Shown one piece after another: positions 1 to 6,321 of a stretch of DNA of 9,654 nucleotides. Within the stretch, counting starts at the first letter, position 1. Each line of letters begins with the position of its first letter. The translations under genes were made by a program, and so were the position numbers. The notes under the pieces are model-generated. The model saw only the letters and a program-made list of their open reading frames with translations, ran no database searches and had not been told where the DNA came from. The stretch comes from an uncultured Lachnospiraceae bacterium (GTDB lineage: Bacteria > Bacillota_A > Clostridia > Lachnospirales > Lachnospiraceae), in the NCBI GenBank assembly GCA_902767195.1, contig CACXGS010000258.1:1-9654 (forward strand), written 5' to 3'.

Positions 1-107
1 ATGATATTATTGAGCCGGATGCTACCAGGAAGAGACTGATTGCCGCATTTGAGATGCTTTACGGCAAGAAGGAAACTCCCGTGGCCAAGAAGCATTCTGC
101 AGTATAA
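1..107 (+). CDS. mmdA: Methylmalonyl-CoA decarboxylase alpha subunit / acyl-CoA carboxylase carboxyltransferase, C-terminal end only (partial)
   Basis: Only the last 34 codons are present; the reading frame begins at base 3 and stops at TAA 105-107. The visible peptide starts DIIEPDATRKRLIAAFEML and ends KKHSAV. This matches the tail of the 12S/MmdA/PccB family, where an 'IIEP..TR..L..AFEML' helix closes the second crotonase-like domain. The family transfers the carboxyl group of (S)-methylmalonyl-CoA, or a related acyl-CoA, to the biotin of a small carrier protein in the cytoplasm. The assignment is strengthened by the genes that follow (gamma, biotin carrier, beta subunits), the standard partners of MmdA in sodium-pumping decarboxylases. 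The catalytic domains lie upstream of the window, so substrate specificity cannot be judged; propionyl-, glutaconyl- or another acyl-CoA remains possible. The next gene starts 13 bases after the stop, so the two are almost certainly cotranscribed. Confidence 0.85.
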   Translation, partial: DIIEPDATRKRLIAAFEMLYGKKETPVAKKHSAV

Positions 108-120
108 GAGGTGATAGGCT

Positions 121-519
121 TTGAGTGATTTAACGAATGCTGTTTACAATACATTAATCGGCATGGGGACGGTTTTTCTGGTCCTGATTTTCATTTCCCT
201 GATCATTTCCCTCTTTGTTTATGTTCCGAACGTAGAGAGAGCCTGGGGGAGATTCTGGGAGAGAGTCAAGGAAACATTCAGCAGAAAACAGCCTCAGCAC
301 GGTGTGGAGGAAGACCTCCGTCCCGCACCCAAACGGCCGCAGCTGACGAAACAGGAGCTGGCGGATTATGAAGCGGGTTTTGCAGGCGATGATAATAACA
401 TGGAACAGGATAAGGGGGCACTGATCGCAGTGATCATGGCAGCCATCGTCGCTTCGGAAGGCGGGGCAGTCAGTGCAGACCGTCTGGTAGTCCGCTCTAT
501 ACGAAGAGTTAGAAGATAA
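121..519 (+). CDS. Sodium-pumping decarboxylase gamma subunit (OadG/MmdD family)
   Basis: This 132-residue membrane subunit is expected to hold the carboxyltransferase to the beta subunit and to be needed for assembly of the Na+-translocating decarboxylase. Residues about 13-36 form one strongly hydrophobic helix (GMGTVFLVLIFISLIISLFV). A basic and proline-rich cytoplasmic linker follows (about 40-90), then a conserved tail with a small hydrophobic stretch (GALIAVIMAAIVASEGG, about 98-114) and the ending VVRSIRRVRR, which is typical of OadG-type proteins in Firmicutes. The start is TTG at 121, preceded by GAGGTG at 108-113 with a 7-base spacer; no ATG lies at a comparable position. It sits between the alpha-subunit gene and the biotin carrier gene in the same operon. 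The family is clear; which decarboxylase it serves (methylmalonyl-CoA or oxaloacetate) is not decided by the sequence. Confidence 0.88.
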   Translation: MSDLTNAVYNTLIGMGTVFLVLIFISLIISLFVYVPNVERAWGRFWERVKETFSRKQPQHGVEEDLRPAPKRPQLTKQELADYEAGFAGDDNNMEQDKGALIAVIMAAIVASEGGAVSADRLVVRSIRRVRR

Positions 520-539
520 AGGATTCGGGAGGAAATATC

Positions 540-905
540 ATGAAGAATTATAGAATTACAGTCAACGGTGTAGAATACGAAGTATCTGTAGAAGAACTGG
601 GACAGGGCAGTGCGCCCCAGGCAGCGGCTCCGGTACAGGAGGTTAAGGCTCCGGCTCCGGTTAAGCCTGCAAAACCTGCCGGTTCTGCAGGTGCTGTTAA
701 AATTACGGCTCCCATGCCCGGAAAGATCCTGGAGATCAAGGTGGCAGAAGGTGCTGCCGTTAAGAAGGGTGACTCGGTTGTTGTACTTGAGGCCATGAAG
801 ATGGAAAATGAGATCTATGCCGGAGAAGACGGTGTTGTAGCGACAGTTGAGGTTTCCGTAGGAGATATGGTTGAAGGCGGCGCAGTACTTATTACCATGA
901 ATTAA
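540..905 (+). CDS. Biotin carboxyl carrier protein of the decarboxylase (transcarboxylase 1.3S type)
   Basis: This 121-residue carrier has three parts. A short N-terminal segment (residues 1-22, MKNYRITVNGVEYEVSVEEL) resembles the start of other decarboxylase biotin subunits. A flexible linker rich in Ala, Pro and Lys follows (about 24-52). The biotinyl/lipoyl domain (about 53-121) contains the EAMKM motif; K87 (codon 798-800) is the expected biotinylation site. The domain keeps the usual PMPG turn (58-61) and the second half-repeat GVVATVEVSVGDMVEGG. The protein shuttles CO2 from the carboxyltransferase to the membrane beta subunit. ATG 540 is preceded by GGGAGGAAATATC, a strong ribosome binding site. 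It is the only biotin carrier in the visible operon, although two different carboxyltransferases are encoded here. The stop codon overlaps an in-frame ATG of the next gene (905), but the next start is more likely GTG 932. Confidence 0.93.
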   Translation: MKNYRITVNGVEYEVSVEELGQGSAPQAAAPVQEVKAPAPVKPAKPAGSAGAVKITAPMPGKILEIKVAEGAAVKKGDSVVVLEAMKMENEIYAGEDGVVATVEVSVGDMVEGGAVLITMN

Positions 906-931
906 TGACACTGGTTAGGAGGTTTCTTTCA

Positions 932-2053
932 GTGAACATACTTGATACATTACAGAATCTGGCATTGCAGACCGGATTTGCTACACTGACGCCGGGGAAT
1001 TTTATTATGATCGCCGTGGCGCTGGTGTTCTTATATCTGGCGATTGTCAAGGAGTATGAGCCTCTGCTGCTGGTACCCATTTCCTTTGGCATGCTTCTTG
1101 TAAATATTTATCCTCCCATCATGGAGGAAGGCGGTCTGCTGCACTATTTTTATCTTTTGGATGAGGCAAGTATTCTTCCTTCCCTGATCTTCCTGGGTGT
1201 GGGAGCGATGACGGACTTCGGTCCGCTGATTGCCAATCCTATGAGTTTTCTTTTAGGTGCCGCGGCACAGTTCGGTATCTATTCCGCATATTTTCTGGCC
1301 ATGTTTATGGGATTCTCCGGCAAGTCGGCCGCAGCCATTTCCATTATCGGCGGAGCCGACGGACCGACTTCCATTTTCCTGGCAGGTAAACTGGGTCAGA
1401 CAGCGATTATGGGTCCCATCGCAGTGGCGGCCTATTCCTACATGTCTCTGGTGCCCATTATACAGCCTCCCATTATGAAGGCTTTAACCACGGAAAAAGA
1501 GCGGAAGATCCGTATGGAACAGCTGAGACCGGTTTCAAAGACCGAGCGGATCCTTTTCCCGATTATTGTAACGATTGTTGTCTGTCTGGTGCTCCCCACA
1601 ACCGCCCCCCTGGTGGGTATGCTGATGCTGGGGAATCTTTTCCGGGAATCCGGTGTAGTCAGACAGCTGACAGATACAGCTTCCAATGCTTTGATGTATA
1701 TCGTTGTTATAATCCTTGGAACGTCTGTAGGAGCTACCACCAGTGCGGAAGCTTTCCTGAAGATCGATACTATTAAGATCGTCATACTCGGTCTGGTGGC
1801 CTTCTGTGTCGGAACGGCTGCCGGTGTCCTTTTCGGCAAGCTGATGTGCAAGCTGACCGGCGGCAAGGTCAATCCGCTGATCGGTTCGGCAGGTGTATCT
1901 GCGGTTCCAATGGCAGCCCGGGTATCCCAGAAAGTGGGAGCGGAAGAAGATCCCGGCAATTTCCTGCTGATGCATGCCATGGGTCCCAATGTGGCCGGCG
2001 TAATTGGAACGGCGGTTGCTGCAGGTACCTTTATGGCGGTATTCGGAGTCTAG
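932..2053 (+). CDS. Sodium-pumping decarboxylase beta subunit (OadB/MmdB family)
   Basis: This polytopic membrane protein of 373 residues catalyses decarboxylation of carboxybiotin coupled to Na+ export. Many hydrophobic helices are visible along its length. Family hallmarks are IIGGADGPTSIF, with the aspartate (D143 from this start) that corresponds to the essential Na+/proton-binding Asp of characterised OadB; GNLFRESGV (about 234-242); and the C-terminal GVSAVPMAARVSQ (about 321-333) and MHAMGPNVAGVIG segments. GTG 932 is chosen as the start because AGGAGG at 917-922 lies 9 bases upstream. An in-frame ATG at 905 would add nine residues (TLVRRFLSV), but it overlaps the carrier stop and would place the ribosome binding site inside the gene. 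It is the only beta subunit in view, so both carboxyltransferases of the operon would have to use it. Confidence 0.92.
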   Translation: MNILDTLQNLALQTGFATLTPGNFIMIAVALVFLYLAIVKEYEPLLLVPISFGMLLVNIYPPIMEEGGLLHYFYLLDEASILPSLIFLGVGAMTDFGPLIANPMSFLLGAAAQFGIYSAYFLAMFMGFSGKSAAAISIIGGADGPTSIFLAGKLGQTAIMGPIAVAAYSYMSLVPIIQPPIMKALTTEKERKIRMEQLRPVSKTERILFPIIVTIVVCLVLPTTAPLVGMLMLGNLFRESGVVRQLTDTASNALMYIVVIILGTSVGATTSAEAFLKIDTIKIVILGLVAFCVGTAAGVLFGKLMCKLTGGKVNPLIGSAGVSAVPMAARVSQKVGAEEDPGNFLLMHAMGPNVAGVIGTAVAAGTFMAVFGV

Positions 2054-2101
2054 AATGGATTATAGACCAGAAGGGATATAGAATAGGAGGAACATGCAAT
2101 T

Positions 2102-3520
2102 ATGGCAGTTGATATAAATAAGAATAAACCTTTAAAGATAACAGAGACCGTCCTCCGGGATGCCCATCAGTCCCTGATCGCTACCCGTATGACTACCGAA
2201 GAGATGCTTCCCATCGTAGATAAGATGGACAAGGTAGGCTATCACGCAGTAGAATGCTGGGGAGGGGCAACCTTTGACGCCTGTCTCCGTTTCCTGAAAG
2301 AAGATCCCTGGATCCGTCTTCGCAAGCTCCGTGACGGATTTAAGAACACCAGGCTCCAGATGCTTTTCAGGGGACAGAATATACTGGGATACAAGCCTTA
2401 CCCAGATGATGTGGTAGAGTATTTCGTACAGAAGTCCATTGCCAACGGTATCGATATCATCCGGATTTTTGATTGTCTTAATGACCTTCGGAATCTGCAG
2501 ACGGCAGTGGATGCCACAAAGAAAGAGGGAGGTCATGCACAGATCGCCCTTTCCTACACCATTGGTGATGCCTATACACTGGAATACTGGGCTAATATGG
2601 CCAAACAGATTGAGGAGATGGGTGCAGATTCCCTCTGTATCAAGGATATGGCCGGACTGCTTGTGCCTAATGAGGCTACCCGTCTGGTAGAAGCTCTCAA
2701 ATCATCCTCAGACATTCCTGTGGAAATGCATACGCATTACACCAGCGGAGTCGGCGCCATGACCTATCTGAAGGCCGTGGAAGCCGGTGCTGACATCATA
2801 GATACAGCCATGTCACCCTTCGCCATGGGAACCAGCCAGCCGGCAACGGAAGTCATGGTGGAAACCTTCCGGGGAACCCCTAATGATACCGGGCTTGATA
2901 TGAAGCTGCTAGGAGAGATTGCGGATTATTTCCGTCCTCTTCGGGAAAAATATCTGGAAAATGGTCTGATGAGCACCAAGGTCCTGGGCGTTAACATCCG
3001 GACCCTTATGTACCAGGTACCGGGAGGTATGCTTTCCAATCTGGTATCCCAGCTGGCAGAGCAGGGAGCCTCTGACAAGTTTTATGATGTATTAGAGGAA
3101 GTGCCCAGGGTACGTAAAGATTTCGGTGAACCGCCCCTGGTAACACCTTCAAGCCAGATTGTCGGTACACAGGCTGTCCTTAATGTGCTGATGGGAGAGC
3201 GTTATAAGATGATCTCCAACGAATCCAGAGCCCTGCTTCGGGGCGAGTACGGCAAGACGGTTAAGCCGATGAACCGGGAAGTGCAGAAGATGGCCATTGG
3301 GGATGAAGAGCCCATCACATGCCGTCCTGCAGATCTCCTGGAGCCCGGACTTCCCCAGTTTGAAAAGGAAGTGGCTCCCTGGAAACAGCAGGAAGAGGAC
3401 GTTCTGTCCTATGCCTTATTCCCCCAGGTGGCAACCGAATTCTTCAAGTATCGGGCGGCTCAGCAGACTAAGGTGGATCCGGTCAAGGCAGATACCGAGA
3501 GCGGAGCATATCCGGTATAA
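2102..3520 (+). CDS. Oxaloacetate/pyruvate carboxyltransferase subunit without biotin domain (OadA N-part / transcarboxylase 5S type)
   Basis: The 472-residue protein is a DRE-TIM/HMGL-like barrel followed by a conserved carboxylase domain. It starts with KITETVLRDAHQSL (metal-ligand Asp D20) and contains CIKDMAG with the lysine expected to be carbamylated in the active site (K181), and MHTHYTSG with metal ligands H210 and H212. ECWGGATFDA and FRGQN, which line the active site in pyruvate carboxylase, 5S and OadA proteins, are also present. The reaction is reversible carboxyl transfer between oxaloacetate and biotin. Typical OadA is near 590 residues and ends in a biotinyl domain; here the protein ends at KADTESGAYPV with no EAMKM motif, so biotin must come from the separate carrier at 540-905. 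ATG 2102 has AGGAGG at 2085-2090, with a rather long 11-base spacer. It is often annotated as oxaloacetate decarboxylase alpha or pyruvate carboxylase subunit B. Confidence 0.9.
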   Translation: MAVDINKNKPLKITETVLRDAHQSLIATRMTTEEMLPIVDKMDKVGYHAVECWGGATFDACLRFLKEDPWIRLRKLRDGFKNTRLQMLFRGQNILGYKPYPDDVVEYFVQKSIANGIDIIRIFDCLNDLRNLQTAVDATKKEGGHAQIALSYTIGDAYTLEYWANMAKQIEEMGADSLCIKDMAGLLVPNEATRLVEALKSSSDIPVEMHTHYTSGVGAMTYLKAVEAGADIIDTAMSPFAMGTSQPATEVMVETFRGTPNDTGLDMKLLGEIADYFRPLREKYLENGLMSTKVLGVNIRTLMYQVPGGMLSNLVSQLAEQGASDKFYDVLEEVPRVRKDFGEPPLVTPSSQIVGTQAVLNVLMGERYKMISNESRALLRGEYGKTVKPMNREVQKMAIGDEEPITCRPADLLEPGLPQFEKEVAPWKQQEEDVLSYALFPQVATEFFKYRAAQQTKVDPVKADTESGAYPV

Positions 3521-3543
3521 AGTTTGAATTATTGGAGATAATT

Positions 3544-4692
3544 ATGCCAGAGATTTATTTCGACAACGCCGCCACAACGAGAGTCTTTCCTGAGGTCCGC
3601 CAGCTGATGGATGACCTCCTGGAAAGAGAATACGGGAATCCTTCTTCCATGCACAGGAAGGGATTTCTGGCGGAGCAATATATAAAAGAGGCAGCAGAGG
3701 AGATTGCAGGCATCCTGAAGGTGGACAGCCGGGAGATCTTTTTTACCTCGGGAGGGACTGAGGCCAATAATCTCGCCCTGATCGGTGCAGCTTACGCTGG
3801 CCGCAGGACAAGGAGGCATATTATCACTTCCTCCATAGAGCATGCTTCCGTCTACAATACCCTGGCCTTTCTGGAGGGGGAGGGATTTGAGGTAACCTAT
3901 CTTCCGGTAGACAGCAGAGGGATTGTTTCCACGGAAGACCTGAAGAACAGCCTTTGCGATGATACCCTGCTGGTTTCGGTCATGTGTGTGAATAATGAGA
4001 TCGGTGCTGTCGAACCGATCGAGGAGATTGGGAAGATCATCAAGAATCATGATCCCGGGATCCTTTTCCATACAGACTGTATTCAGGCATTCGGCAAACT
4101 TCCCTGCACACCCAGAAGGTGGAAGGCGGATCTGCTGTCCGTCAGCGGTCACAAGATTCATGGTCCGAAGGGAACCGGATTCCTGTATATAAAGAACGGT
4201 ACCAGGATTAAGCCCATTCTCTGGGGAGGAAACCAGCAGAAGGGAATGCGTTCCGGTACGGAGAATGTCCCCGGCATTGCAGGTCTTGGCATGGCAGCCC
4301 GGATGATGATGGAGGACCATGATCAGAAGATTGCCGGGATTCAGGCAGTGAAAGACCGGCTGATTGCCGGTGTCCTGTCGGAGGTGGCGGACAGCCGTGA
4401 CCATTCCGGCCAGGCTCCCCACATTGCCAGCATCAGCTTTCCGGGTGTTCGAAGCGAGGTGCTTCTCCATGCCCTGGAAGAAAAAGGAATCTATGTTTCA
4501 GCCGGTTCGGCCTGCTCTTCCAATAAGCCAGGAGTGAGCGGCACTCTGAAGGGAATCGGCCTGGAGCGGGAGGACTATGAATCCACTCTGAGATTCTCAT
4601 TTTCCGTGTATAATACGGAAGAGGAGGCGGACTGCTGCATAAAAGCCCTGAGAGAACTGGTTCCCATGCTGCGCCGTTTCAAACGCAGATAG
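3544..4692 (+). CDS. Cysteine desulfurase, NifS/IscS family, ThiI-linked (NifZ-like)
   Basis: This PLP enzyme of 382 residues removes sulfur from L-cysteine, giving alanine and an enzyme persulfide. The fold-type I signature is intact: YFDNAATT near the N-terminus, TSGGTEANN, the cofactor-stacking histidine in SIEHAS (H100), the PLP lysine in SGHKIHGPKG (K204) and the sulfur-accepting cysteine in GSACSS (C324) on the C-terminal mobile loop. The PLP-contacting segment reads TDCIQAFGK, with Cys179 where Ala is more usual. ATG 3544 is preferred because GGAG at 3534-3537 precedes it by 6 bases; an upstream in-frame TTG (3532) overlaps that site. It is followed 21 bases later by thiI. In Bacillus subtilis the desulfurase next to thiI (NifZ) is dedicated to ThiI and 4-thiouridine synthesis, and the same role is inferred here. 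No Fe-S scaffold gene is nearby, which argues against an ISC function. Confidence 0.92.
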   Translation: MPEIYFDNAATTRVFPEVRQLMDDLLEREYGNPSSMHRKGFLAEQYIKEAAEEIAGILKVDSREIFFTSGGTEANNLALIGAAYAGRRTRRHIITSSIEHASVYNTLAFLEGEGFEVTYLPVDSRGIVSTEDLKNSLCDDTLLVSVMCVNNEIGAVEPIEEIGKIIKNHDPGILFHTDCIQAFGKLPCTPRRWKADLLSVSGHKIHGPKGTGFLYIKNGTRIKPILWGGNQQKGMRSGTENVPGIAGLGMAARMMMEDHDQKIAGIQAVKDRLIAGVLSEVADSRDHSGQAPHIASISFPGVRSEVLLHALEEKGIYVSAGSACSSNKPGVSGTLKGIGLEREDYESTLRFSFSVYNTEEEADCCIKALRELVPMLRRFKRR

Positions 4693-4713
4693 ATTGTGAA
4701 TGAGGAGATAAAA

Positions 4714-5898
4714 ATGGAATTCAAAGCATTTTTAATCAAATACGGTGAAATCGGCCTCAAGGGAAAGAATCGGGGAAGATTTGAAGATGCCCTGGTGACA
4801 CAGATGCACTTTGCCATCGATCCGGTGGGGGATTTCACGATACGTAAGGAGTCCGGCAGGATCTTTGCAGAGGCAGAGGGCCCTTATGATTACGACGAAT
4901 TTGTGGATGCCCTGGGGCATGTATTCGGCATTTCAAGCTTCTGTCCCATCGTCACGGTGGAGGAAAAGGATTTCGAACAGATTGCCCGGATGGCCGTCAG
5001 CTACATGGAAGAAATGTATGATGATAAGAACTTTACCTTTAAGGTCATGGTGCGGCGTGGGGATAAGAGATTTCCCATGCAGTCCATGGAAGTAGCTGCA
5101 GCGGTGGGAGAGAAACTCTTAGAAGCCTTTCCCGAGCTGTCTGTGGATGTCCATAACCCGGATATCTACCTGACCATTGAGATTCGGGATAAGGTTTATA
5201 TCTATTCCAAAGAGCTTCCGGGGCTGGGAGGAATGCCGGTGGGAACGAACGGAAGAGGAATGCTTCTTCTTTCCGGAGGAATCGACAGCCCGGTGGCAGG
5301 ATATATGATCGCCAAGCGGGGAGTCCGTCTGTGTGCGGTATATTTCCATGCGCCGCCCTACACCAGTGAGAGGGCCAAACAGAAAGTGGTAGACCTTGCC
5401 CGGATGGTATCCGGATATGCCGGCCCCATCCATCTTTATGTGGTGAACTTTACGGATATCCAGATGGAGATCTATCAGAAGTGTCCTCATGATGAACTGA
5501 CGATCATTATGAGAAGATATATGATGAAAATTGCCGAGCACTTTGCCGGAGAGGAGAACTGCCAGGCTCTCATCACCGGTGAGAGTATAGGACAGGTGGC
5601 CAGCCAGACCATGCAGAGTCTCTTCTGTACCGATGATGCCACCAGTCTGCCGGTCTTCCGTCCCTGTATCGGACTGGATAAGAATGAGATCATAGAGATA
5701 TCAGAGAAGATCGGCACCTATGAGACATCCATTCTTCCCTTTGAAGACTGCTGTACCATTTTTGTGGCAAAGCATCCGGTGACGAAACCAAGACTTGACG
5801 TGATCAAAAGATCCGAGCGAAAGCTCAGGGATACGATTGACGGACTGGTACAGGAGGCTATTGAGACCACAGAGATGATTCAGATTAATGCACGATAG
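4714..5898 (+). CDS. thiI: tRNA 4-thiouridine synthase ThiI (no rhodanese domain)
   Basis: ThiI activates U8 of tRNA by adenylation and inserts sulfur to make 4-thiouridine. The 394-residue protein has an N-terminal ferredoxin-like part (FLIKYGEIGLKGKNRGRFED), a THUMP RNA-binding domain (about 60-165) and an AANH/PP-loop domain with LLSGGIDSPVAG (about 185-196, ATP binding). Later conserved segments are ALITGESIGQVASQT (285-299) and FEDCCTIFVAKHP (343-355), which supplies cysteines C346 and C347. It ends without the C-terminal rhodanese domain of Escherichia coli ThiI, as is normal in Firmicutes, so persulfide should come directly from the adjacent desulfurase. Start ATG 4714 follows GAGGAG at 4702-4707 with a 6-base gap; an in-frame GTG at 4696 lies upstream of that site and is rejected. 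Transcription probably ends at the hairpin directly after the stop. Confidence 0.95.
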   Translation: MEFKAFLIKYGEIGLKGKNRGRFEDALVTQMHFAIDPVGDFTIRKESGRIFAEAEGPYDYDEFVDALGHVFGISSFCPIVTVEEKDFEQIARMAVSYMEEMYDDKNFTFKVMVRRGDKRFPMQSMEVAAAVGEKLLEAFPELSVDVHNPDIYLTIEIRDKVYIYSKELPGLGGMPVGTNGRGMLLLSGGIDSPVAGYMIAKRGVRLCAVYFHAPPYTSERAKQKVVDLARMVSGYAGPIHLYVVNFTDIQMEIYQKCPHDELTIIMRRYMMKIAEHFAGEENCQALITGESIGQVASQTMQSLFCTDDATSLPVFRPCIGLDKNEIIEISEKIGTYETSILPFEDCCTIFVAKHPVTKPRLDVIKRSERKLRDTIDGLVQEAIETTEMIQINAR

Positions 5899-5905
5899 AA
5901 AAAGA

Positions 5906-5940
5906 AAACTTCCTGCTTTATGTCCTAAAGCAGGAAGTTT
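5906..5940. terminator. Bidirectional intrinsic terminator between thiI and the HPr-like gene
   Basis: A perfect 15-bp inverted repeat has its left arm at 5906-5920, a 5-base loop TGTCC at 5921-5925 and its right arm at 5926-5940. It begins 8 bases after the thiI stop and lies 9 bases beyond the stop of the converging HPr-like gene. On the minus strand it is followed by a U-rich run (TTTTCTTTTTC) inside and beyond the arm, a good intrinsic terminator for the HPr-like gene. On the plus strand the arm ends in GTTTATTATC, a weaker tail that is still likely to stop thiI transcripts. Confidence 0.85.
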
Positions 5941-5948
5941 ATTATCAC

Positions 5949-6182
5949 TTAGACGATATAGTCTTTGATCGCATCCAGAATAACGTCGATGTTCTCTTCG
6001 GAATTGTGAATGTTTAAGTCGATGGGCTTCATAATATCCAGACTGAAGATTCCGAGAAGAGACTTGGCGTCGATGACATATCGTCCGGATACCAGATCGA
6101 AGTCTGCATCGAACGGACTGATGATATTGACAAATGCTTTTACCTTATCAATGGAATCCAGTAATATTGTAACGGTCTTCAT
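5949..6182 (-). CDS. HPr-like small protein lacking the phosphohistidine
   Basis: This 77-residue protein on the opposite strand resembles the PTS carrier HPr from about residue 24 on. FDADFDLVSGRYVIDAKSLLGIFSLDI follows the HPr pattern 'yDADvnL..nGk.vnlKSimGvmSLgi', and the regulatory Ser46 position is kept as S41. The active-site GIHARP segment is replaced by DSIDKVKA, and the only histidine is H59 near the C-terminus, so phosphotransfer from Enzyme I through His15 seems impossible. This resembles Crh of Bacillus, which keeps Ser46 and lacks His15, but a regulatory role here is inference. ATG 6182 is preferred because the minus strand carries AAGGGGGA about 8 bases upstream; longer in-frame starts (ATG 6206, ATG 6188) overlap or crowd that site. 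The gene is monocistronic, converges on thiI and diverges from mtaB. Homology is judged by eye. Confidence 0.75.
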   Translation of the reverse strand: MKTVTILLDSIDKVKAFVNIISPFDADFDLVSGRYVIDAKSLLGIFSLDIMKPIDLNIHNSEENIDVILDAIKDYIV

Positions 6183-6195
6183 ATACATTTCCCCC

Positions 6196-6224
6196 TTGTG
6201 ATGCATGATTGTAAGTGATATGAT
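6196..6224 (+). promoter_or_regulatory. Candidate sigma-A promoter of mtaB
   Basis: TTGTGA (6196-6201) and TATGAT (6219-6224) are separated by 17 bases on the plus strand. The start site would be near 6231, giving a leader of about 90 bases before ATG 6322. The -35 element is only a partial match. The -10 overlaps the other TGATATCA copy. This promoter faces the minus-strand promoter, so both transcripts would share about 33 bases of complementary 5' sequence. Confidence 0.45.
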
Positions 6225-6272
6225 ATCACGTATCGTTTTGCTGCTGATAGCACCTGATTCCCTGATATCATA
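6219..6272. repeat. Inverted 10-bp repeat (TATGATATCA) in the shared promoter region, possible operator pair
   Basis: TATGATATCA occurs at 6219-6228 on the plus strand and as its exact reverse complement at 6263-6272. Each copy contains the self-complementary TGATATCA core (6221-6228 and 6263-6270). The cores are 42 bases apart, about four helical turns, which would place bound dimers on the same face of the DNA. The left copy lies in a longer palindrome, GTGATAT-G-ATATCAC (6215-6229). Each copy overlaps or abuts a -10 element of one of the two opposing promoters. No regulator is encoded nearby that would obviously bind here. Confidence 0.5.
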
Positions 6273-6298
6273 CTAACCTGTAAGAAAAGAAAAGTCAA
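6270..6298 (-). promoter_or_regulatory. Candidate sigma-A promoter of the HPr-like gene
   Basis: Reading the minus strand, TTGACT (6298-6293) and TAGTAT (6275-6270) are separated by exactly 17 bases. Transcription would start near 6263, giving a leader of about 80 bases. The -10 element abuts one copy of the TGATATCA palindrome (6263-6270), so a protein bound there could block initiation. Confidence 0.55.
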
Positions 6299-6321
6299 CA
6301 ACCGACCGGAGGGATTATCCT

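Noticed and set aside
366..911. A 181-codon open frame on the minus strand opposite the gamma subunit and biotin carrier genes
   Set aside because: Low-complexity translation with no family match by eye, over two well-supported genes; a shadow of the coding strand.
905..931. ATG 905 as the start of the beta subunit, overlapping the biotin carrier stop
   Set aside because: The strong AGGAGG at 917-922 would lie inside the gene; GTG 932 is correctly spaced from it and gives a normal family N-terminus.
3529..4470. A 313-codon open frame on the minus strand opposite the cysteine desulfurase
   Set aside because: It lies entirely over a gene with intact PLP-lysine, histidine and cysteine motifs on the plus strand. 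Its product has no recognisable domain, and no ribosome binding site was noted.
6215..6229. The GTGATAT-G-ATATCAC palindrome as an RNA hairpin or terminator
   Set aside because: A one-base loop is impossible and the remaining stem is short and AT-rich with no U tract; it makes more sense as a DNA-binding site.
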